A DNA stretch of 64,000 nucleotides from CAZGNZ01 sp964527215. Its GTDB lineage: Bacteria > Fidelibacterota > Marinisomatia > SCGC-AAA003-L08 > JACNLC01. Location of the stretch: positions 1 through 64,000 of the forward strand of contig CAZGNZ010000003.1 in NCBI GenBank assembly GCA_964527215.1, in the 5' to 3' direction. The stretch's first letter is position 1. Every line of letters begins with the position of its first letter. The position numbers and the translations under genes are program-made. This document shows, one piece after another, positions 59,101 through 64,000 of the stretch. Below the pieces are notes generated by a model. The model ran no database searches. It had not been told where the DNA came from and saw only the letters and a list, made by a program, of their open reading frames with translations.

Positions 59101-62100
59101 ACACCTTTGACTGCGCGCTTGTCTGCGATGGCGATGCATTTATCGCTGATTTCTACTATGACAATGATGCAGACGGCCTAGGCGGCGCACTGGCAGCCGA
59201 GGAAATCTGTTCCGCAGACGCGGACGCCGGCTGGGTAACCAATACCGGTGATCTCCACGACGATATCTACTGTCTTTCCAATACCTTTGACTGTGCCCTG
59301 GTTTGCGATGGTGAAGCCTTCATATCTGACTTCTATTTTGACAATGATGCAGACGGTCTGGGCGGCGCGCTGGCAGCCGAGGAAATCTGTTCCGCAGACG
59401 CGGACGCCGGCTGGGTAACCAATACCGGTGANNNNNNNNNNNNNNNNNNNNNNNNNNNNNNNNNNNNNNNNNNNNNNNNNNNNNNNNNNNNNNNNNNNNN
59501 NNNNNNNNNNNNNNNNNNNNNNNNNNNNNNNATCTGTTCCGCAGACGCGGACGCCGGCTGGGTAACCAATACCGGTGACCTTTACGACGATATCTACTGT
59601 CTTTCCAACATCTTCGACTGTGCGCTTGTCTGCGACGGCGAAGCCGTTATTGACGACTGCGGCGACTGCACCGGCGGCACCACTGGCATCCCGTTTAACG
59701 ATGCCCTGGACTGTGCCGGTGTCTGTGACGGAGATGCCTTCGTCGCTGATTTCTATTATGACAATGATGAAGACGGTCTGGGTGGCGCACTGGCGGCTGA
59801 GGGAATCTGTTCCGTTGACGCCGAAGCCGGCTGGGTGACAAACAGTGACGATCTCTACGATGATATCTTCTGCCTGTCAAATTCATTTGACTGTGCACTT
59901 GTCTGCGACGGCGAGGCATATCTGGATGACTGTGATGTCTGTTCCGGCGGAACTACCGGTCACCCGGCAAACAGCGATAAGGATTGTGCCGGTGTCTGCT
60001 TTGGTGATGCTGAAATTGTTACCTACTGGCTTGATGAAGATGGTGATGGATGGGGCAGTGAGCTGATAGGTGATGTCTGTGACGCTTTTGCAGAGCCCAA
60101 CTATGTTACTAACAGTGATGACACCGATGATTCAATATACTGTTTATCCAATTACATTGATTGTCTTGGTATCTGTGACGGTGATGCCGTCATTGATGAA
60201 TGCGGCGTCTGTGATGGTCCGGGAGCATATACCTGGTATCAGGATCAGGATGAAGACGGCTGGGGTAATCCTGAAGAAATGCTGGATGCCTGCACTCAGC
60301 CTGACGGGTATGTCGCCAACGGAGATGATTTGAATGATAATTTGTACTGTCTGTCCAATCTTCTGGATGACTGCGGAGTTCTCTGCGGCGACGGATCCTC
60401 CTGTCATGCCCCAATTGCATTTAATTCCTATGTTGAAACGGATGAAAATACCGCTCTGGAATTTGTCTTTTCCGCAAATGATCCGGATGGTGATATCGGC
60501 AGTCTGACTGCTGTTCCAACCAACGGACCGGGATACGGCATTTTGGAAGTTGACGGCCTGAACGCGGTATATACTCCTTCTCCGGGATACAGCGGGATGG
60601 ACTATGTCTTCTTCTATGTGACCGATGGGGAATACGATTCGCAGGAAAGAGTAGTAACCATTACCATCCTTGCCGGATCCAATGCCCCCATGGCTGAAGA
60701 GATTTACCTCGATCTTAATGAAGATCAGGAAATATTTGTGACCCTTATCGGAACCAGCGATGATTCAGATGATGAAGCTCTCGAATTCGAAATTGTCAAT
60801 CCTCCATTGCATGGTGATATTGCAGAAGATCGTGCACTGGGGTATTATATCTATACACCTCATCAGGATTATTTCGGACCAGACAGCGGCTCATATCGGA
60901 TTTATGACAATGATCTCGAATTGTATTCTGACATAGCCTGGGTCCATCTCGATATTCTGCCGGTAAATGATCCGCCGGTAATCATGGATGTTTCTGCACC
61001 CGACGGTGTATTCGAGGTCGAGGAGAACGGAGTTCTTCCGGTAACAGTAATTCTGGATGATATCGAAGGCGATGATCTGACACTGATATTCTCGGAGCAG
61101 TTTCCTTTGAATGGGATGGTTGATGATCCGATTGTCACAGATTACACCGTCACCTTCAACTATTATCCGGATATGGATTACTTTGGCTCTGATAATATTA
61201 TTTTATGGGCTGCAGAACAAGATACTCAGATACCCCTGAATTCCCAGCAGTTCAATATTAATGTCACAGTTATTCCGGTTGTTGAACCACCTCTGGCTTT
61301 TGATCAAACAGTGAATGTGATGGAAGACGGTTCAGTTGATGTTTTCCTGTCAGGCAGCGGAGCCGGGCGGATTGAATTCGCATTGGCCGACCCGCCCCTT
61401 AACGGGACGGCAGAATTAACCGGATCTGTTGTGACATATACACCTCATCCGGACTATGATGAAATTGACACATTTACGTTTGTAACGTTGCTTAGTGGTG
61501 TTGAATCAGAACCCGCCACGGTGACTGTCAATGTCCTTCCCATGAATGATCCTCCGGAAGTCACTGATTTTACAGTGGATACGGATATCAGTACTCAGTT
61601 TGACATTGCCCCGCATGTTACCGATGTGGACAATGAATTCAATGAACTGTGGCCTCACTTCCTGCCGGTGAACCAGACCACATTTATGGGTGGTTCAATT
61701 GTTTATGTCGATGATTTTGTATATGAATACATTCCGCCTGCTGTACCGGTTGGTGAGGACTACATCATGTATAAAGTCGTTGACAGGGCAGATGAGTCGG
61801 CATACGCCCTCATTACTTTCATAACTCCCGGCGGTGTAATGGCAAATTTCAGGGATGCTCCCGTCATCTCGCTGCCCGATACGCAGCAGATGAGCGAAGA
61901 CGGAACTCTGACTGTCACGATACTGGCTCTGGATACATCCGGAAACATGTTTGATGAAAATGCCACCTATGATGTATTTACTGAACCCATGCATGGAACC
62001 TTGACATACGTGTCCGGTCCCGATTCACCGTCCGGTATGTCGGTAATATTTGAACTGACTTATCAGCCAGAAGAGAATTACAATGGCGCGGACAGCTTCG

Positions 62101-64000
62101 AAATTACCGTGACCAATCCAAATAATTCAGAACCTACGTCCGATCCTGCAACCTACAATATCCTCATCAGTGCGGTGAATGATATTCCCTTCATTGACCC
62201 AATCACCGATCAGGAAATGGATGAGGATACCAGTGAAATGATTATGTTTAATGCAGGTGATCCCGACGATACCCCCGTAGATCTGACAGTCTCTTCATCA
62301 CAGCCTCAGGTGATGGTAAGTATTGTTGATGATCAGCTGACTGTGGATTTGCAGAATAACTGGTTCGGAGATGCATTGATAACAGTGACTGCAACAGAGT
62401 CGATTGGAGATGGGTTGACAGCTCAAACCTCATTCAACCTGACCGTGAATCCAGTTAATGATGCCCCTGCCATGGTACCTTTCCAGGATCAGATCACCCT
62501 TGAAGAAATGGAATTGATTATACCGCTGCACGCCACCGATGTGGACGGCAATACCGATTTCACCTTTGATGCGTTTACTCCCGACCTTGACCCTGTCATT
62601 GTTTTAGTGAATGTGGTTGATGAAACCCTGGTGGTAACGCCTCAGGAAAACATGGTCGGCGTTGTGGATGTCTCCGTCTGGGCTTATGATGATGAAATGG
62701 AACCTTCCGACACATTTGATTTCACGGTCACTATCGTTGACTCTAATGATCCGCCTGAACTGGATCCTGATGAAATCTTCACCCAGACGGTGAGTGAAGA
62801 CGGTGCCAATATCATTTATACCATCACACCCACAGATGTTGATATTGACGATATGCTGAATCTGGAAGTGGTCGCATCAAATTCCAGTCTGTTCCCACCC
62901 ATGAATATCACGATTGTAGAAGAAGATGCTCTCAGCGGAGTTTCCCGAACAGTTACCCTCGATCCCGCAGACAATAAGTTTGGAAAATCTACAATCATTT
63001 TCAATGTAACCGATCATGAAGGTGAAAATTTTGCTCTGCAGGATTCCGTACTGGTACTTGGAGTGAATGACGCTCCGTTGATTATTTCTAACCCGGCACC
63101 CACTGTGCTGGTGGATGAAGAATTTACGTATTCCGTCATTGCTGCAGACCCCGATCCGGATGATCAGGATATGCTGAGTTATTCCATATCCAATTTCCCG
63201 GCTGGAATGGAAATTACAGTTGACGGCATCATTACATGGACGCCGGATGCTTCGTTTGATACTTCCGGTCCTGTTACCGTTCGGGTGGAAGATCCTTCAA
63301 TGGAATATGATGAGCAGACTTTCACTGTAGAAGTGCTGCACTTTGACTGTGCCGGGGTACCCGGCGGTACTGCTTACATAGACGCCTGCGGTATCTGTTC
63401 CGGCGGTGACACCGGGTTTATTCCAAACACTTGCACCGGTGATATGAACGGCAGCGAATGTTCTGCCGGCTGGTTCGGACCTGATTTTGACGACTGCGGT
63501 GTATGTTTCGGTCCCGGCGAATCAATCTGGTTTGCAGATATAGACAACGACGGTCTGGGAGATATTAATTCGTCATATCAGGGATGTGAACAGCCTCCGG
63601 GCTTTGTCACCGACAGCAGCGACAGCGATGACTCCATTTACTGTCTCTCAAATGTGATTGATGAATGCGGAGTTTGCGACGGTCCTGGAATACTCACCTG
63701 GTATATGGATGCTGATATGGACGGGCTGGGTGATGCCGGTATGTCGATGGATGCCTGTGAACAGCCCGATGGTTATGTTTCAGACAATACGGATTCGGAT
63801 GATTCCATTTACTGTTTGTCAAACGTCATCGATGTGTGCGGTGTCTGCGACGGTCCGGGAATACTCACCTGGTACATGGACGCTGATATGGACGGGCTGG
63901 GTGATGCCGGTATGTCGATGGATGCCTGTGAACAGCCCGATGGCTATGTTTCAGACAATACGGATTCAGATGATTCCATCTACTGTCTGTCAAACGTCAT
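56124..64000 (+). CDS. Giant secreted DCxGVC-repeat/cadherin-like protein (partial, runs off window; contains gap)
   Basis: The reading frame is open from ATG 56124 to the window end (more than 2620 residues, no stop). AAGGAG at 56111-56116 fixes the start. The signal peptide (RKILKSIFLITLLSAFGLS) is followed by an N-terminal domain near 21-130 (QPDWTVNPADFEF; EDMLAAFVEGELRGVV). A cysteine-repeat array (about 133-1430) uses DCAGVCDGDA, DDCGVCSGGTTG and DNDADGLGGALAA modules that also look calcium-binding. About ten cadherin/Calx-like Ig folds follow (1431-2406; VNDPPVI, DENTALEF, VNDAPAMVPF). A second cysteine array (2407 on) has 57-residue repeats cut by the window edge. The 100-N gap lies inside the first array, and the frame happens to be kept across it. 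No enzyme motif is seen. A surface adhesin or matrix role is inferred. A sorting tail would lie beyond the window. Confidence 0.8.
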   Translation, partial: MRKILKSIFLITLLSAFGLSQPDWTVNPADFEFSGSVTAAVQVDDAVVGSGEDMLAAFVEGELRGVVNGLFYPTGEYYVFFLVINSNTVTGETVNFQYYHSQSDAVYDLEETLDFTSDMIIGNAVAPFEFNLYTDCYGTISGSAVIDDCGQCCSGESGVECSYYNGPDDFGGLYDCNGVCNGEAIIDECGVCCAGSTGTECSFFNSIEDFGGAYDCTGTCFGTSEIDSYGNCCEASEIDCGGLCYGQAVLDDFFDCCVDPDLVYYDGDDDGLGDPDSTAYSCGYIPMWVLNGNDMYPDCAANFYDCAGVCGGDALELEYWIDYDGDGWGSEYVGVECSINAQPNWVLQGGDEYDDIYCESNYFDCTTTCDGTAYLDDCGICSGGNSGHPANSDQDCAGVCFGTAVELTYWQDIDGDGLGGEYVGVVCDADADPTWVTNDDDLYDDIYCESNIFDCDLVCDGDAYIADFYFDNDADGLGGALAAGNICSADAEAGWVTNSDDLYDDIYCLSNIFDCALVCDGEAVIDDCGDCTGGTTGIPFNDALDCAGVCDGDAFVADFYYDNDEDGLGGAMAAAGICSVDAEAGWVTNSDDLYDDIFCLSNSFDCALVCDGEAYLDDCGVCSGGTTGHIANSDMDCADVCFGPAVEQTYWEDEDGDGLGGEYVGVVCDAFADPTWVMNNDDLYDDIYCLSNTFDCALVCDGDAFIADFYYDNDADGLGGALAAEEICSADADAGWVTNTGDLHDDIYCLSNTFDCALVCDGDAFISDFYFDNDEDGLGGALAAGNICSADAEAGWVTNTGDLYDDIYCLSNIFDCALVCDGEAVIDDCGDCTGGTTGIPFNDALDCAGVCDGDAFVADFYYDNDEDGLGGALAAEGICSVDAEAGWVTNSDDLYDDIFCLSNSFDCALVCDGEAYLDDCDVCSGGTTGHIANSDMDCADVCFGPAVEQTYWEDEDGDGLGGEYVGVVCDAFADPTWVMNNDDLYDDIYCLSNTFDCALVCDGDAFIADFYYDNDADGLGGALAAEEICSADADAGWVTNTGDLHDDIYCLSNTFDCALVCDGEAFISDFYFDNDADGLGGALAAEEICSADADAGWVTNTGXXXXXXXXXXXXXXXXXXXXXXXXXXXXXXXXXXICSADADAGWVTNTGDLYDDIYCLSNIFDCALVCDGEAVIDDCGDCTGGTTGIPFNDALDCAGVCDGDAFVADFYYDNDEDGLGGALAAEGICSVDAEAGWVTNSDDLYDDIFCLSNSFDCALVCDGEAYLDDCDVCSGGTTGHPANSDKDCAGVCFGDAEIVTYWLDEDGDGWGSELIGDVCDAFAEPNYVTNSDDTDDSIYCLSNYIDCLGICDGDAVIDECGVCDGPGAYTWYQDQDEDGWGNPEEMLDACTQPDGYVANGDDLNDNLYCLSNLLDDCGVLCGDGSSCHAPIAFNSYVETDENTALEFVFSANDPDGDIGSLTAVPTNGPGYGILEVDGLNAVYTPSPGYSGMDYVFFYVTDGEYDSQERVVTITILAGSNAPMAEEIYLDLNEDQEIFVTLIGTSDDSDDEALEFEIVNPPLHGDIAEDRALGYYIYTPHQDYFGPDSGSYRIYDNDLELYSDIAWVHLDILPVNDPPVIMDVSAPDGVFEVEENGVLPVTVILDDIEGDDLTLIFSEQFPLNGMVDDPIVTDYTVTFNYYPDMDYFGSDNIILWAAEQDTQIPLNSQQFNINVTVIPVVEPPLAFDQTVNVMEDGSVDVFLSGSGAGRIEFALADPPLNGTAELTGSVVTYTPHPDYDEIDTFTFVTLLSGVESEPATVTVNVLPMNDPPEVTDFTVDTDISTQFDIAPHVTDVDNEFNELWPHFLPVNQTTFMGGSIVYVDDFVYEYIPPAVPVGEDYIMYKVVDRADESAYALITFITPGGVMANFRDAPVISLPDTQQMSEDGTLTVTILALDTSGNMFDENATYDVFTEPMHGTLTYVSGPDSPSGMSVIFELTYQPEENYNGADSFEITVTNPNNSEPTSDPATYNILISAVNDIPFIDPITDQEMDEDTSEMIMFNAGDPDDTPVDLTVSSSQPQVMVSIVDDQLTVDLQNNWFGDALITVTATESIGDGLTAQTSFNLTVNPVNDAPAMVPFQDQITLEEMELIIPLHATDVDGNTDFTFDAFTPDLDPVIVLVNVVDETLVVTPQENMVGVVDVSVWAYDDEMEPSDTFDFTVTIVDSNDPPELDPDEIFTQTVSEDGANIIYTITPTDVDIDDMLNLEVVASNSSLFPPMNITIVEEDALSGVSRTVTLDPADNKFGKSTIIFNVTDHEGENFALQDSVLVLGVNDAPLIISNPAPTVLVDEEFTYSVIAADPDPDDQDMLSYSISNFPAGMEITVDGIITWTPDASFDTSGPVTVRVEDPSMEYDEQTFTVEVLHFDCAGVPGGTAYIDACGICSGGDTGFIPNTCTGDMNGSECSAGWFGPDFDDCGVCFGPGESIWFADIDNDGLGDINSSYQGCEQPPGFVTDSSDSDDSIYCLSNVIDECGVCDGPGILTWYMDADMDGLGDAGMSMDACEQPDGYVSDNTDSDDSIYCLSNVIDVCGVCDGPGILTWYMDADMDGLGDAGMSMDACEQPDGYVSDNTDSDDSIYCLSNV
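57660..59613 (+). repeat. Tandem 903-base coding repeats (301 residues)
   Basis: The sequence beginning TTCGACTGTGCGCTTGTCTG at 57660 recurs at 58563 (903 bases later) and at 59613 (1050 bases later, spanning the gap). Each 301-residue unit is 91+90+60+60 residues, each subunit starting FDCALVCDG. Copies are nearly identical at DNA level, pointing to recent duplication and to risk of assembly collapse. Confidence 0.8.
59432..59531. other. 100-N assembly gap
   Basis: Exactly 100 N, the usual placeholder for a gap of unknown size, inside near-identical coding repeats. The bases on each side are in the same frame. The true missing length is not 100 unless by chance. Confidence 0.95.
63678..64000 (+). 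repeat. Tandem 171-base (57-residue) repeats at window end
   Basis: The string GACGGTCC recurs at 63678 and 63849, 171 bases apart, each followed by nearly identical sequence encoding GILTWYMDADMDGLGDAG and CEQPDGYVSDNTDSDD. A related, more diverged unit precedes them from about 63500. The array continues past the window. Confidence 0.75.

Noticed and set aside
57660..59431. Direct repeats as a CRISPR array
   Set aside because: The repeats are long, in frame, contiguous and encode a regular cysteine-rich protein. There are no spacers and no cas genes.

Overview
This 64 kb window looks like a piece of a chromosome from the FCB superphylum, most probably Candidatus Marinimicrobia (SAR406) or a close relative. 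That placement is inferred from type IX secretion (T9SS) sorting tails of the NYPNPFNP type, a PorV/PorQ-like barrel, a TonB-dependent receptor with a carboxypeptidase-regulatory-like N-terminus, lipoproteins with an acidic stretch after the lipobox cysteine, and Bacteroidota-like promoters. Every gene I can support lies on the + strand. Almost all are exported or cell-surface proteins, interrupted by one rRNA operon.

Layout. (1) 0.3-22 kb: two tandem giant paralogues (2871 and 4203 residues) built from cohesin-like domains, cysteine-containing fibronectin III repeats, PPC-like domains and a C-terminal sorting domain. (2) 22.6-37.8 kb: a tight five-gene operon with two lipoproteins (one LRR plus cadherin-like, one rich in calcium-loop repeats), a TonB-dependent receptor carrying the same calcium-loop repeats, a 1461-residue secreted protein with a sorting-like tail, and a PorV/PorQ-like barrel. 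(3) 37.9-47.7 kb: three secreted proteins with paired dockerin repeats (a jelly-roll/FN3 protein, a subtilisin-family protease and an Asp-box protein), then a small cohesin-like protein with a sorting tail. (4) 47.7-48.97 kb: a terminator followed directly by the 5' part of a group II intron, then a complex rRNA leader. (5) 48.97-53.96 kb: 16S, tRNA-Ile(GAT), tRNA-Ala(TGC), 23S and 5S. (6) 54.7-64 kb: a small vWA-like membrane-anchored protein and a very large cysteine-repeat/cadherin-like surface protein. The last gene contains a 100-N scaffold gap and runs off the window.

The most interesting reading is a possible non-cellulolytic cohesin-dockerin surface assembly. Large cohesin-like proteins carry T9SS tails that would fix them to the cell. 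Two of the three dockerin proteins, including the protease, lack such a tail and could dock onto them. A TonB receptor/lipoprotein/PorV operon sits between the two sets and could handle released products. This is inference from domain content and gene order. I also see a recurring promoter form, TTGG-N20-TAnnTTTG, exact at three genes and in weaker form at several more including the rRNA operon.
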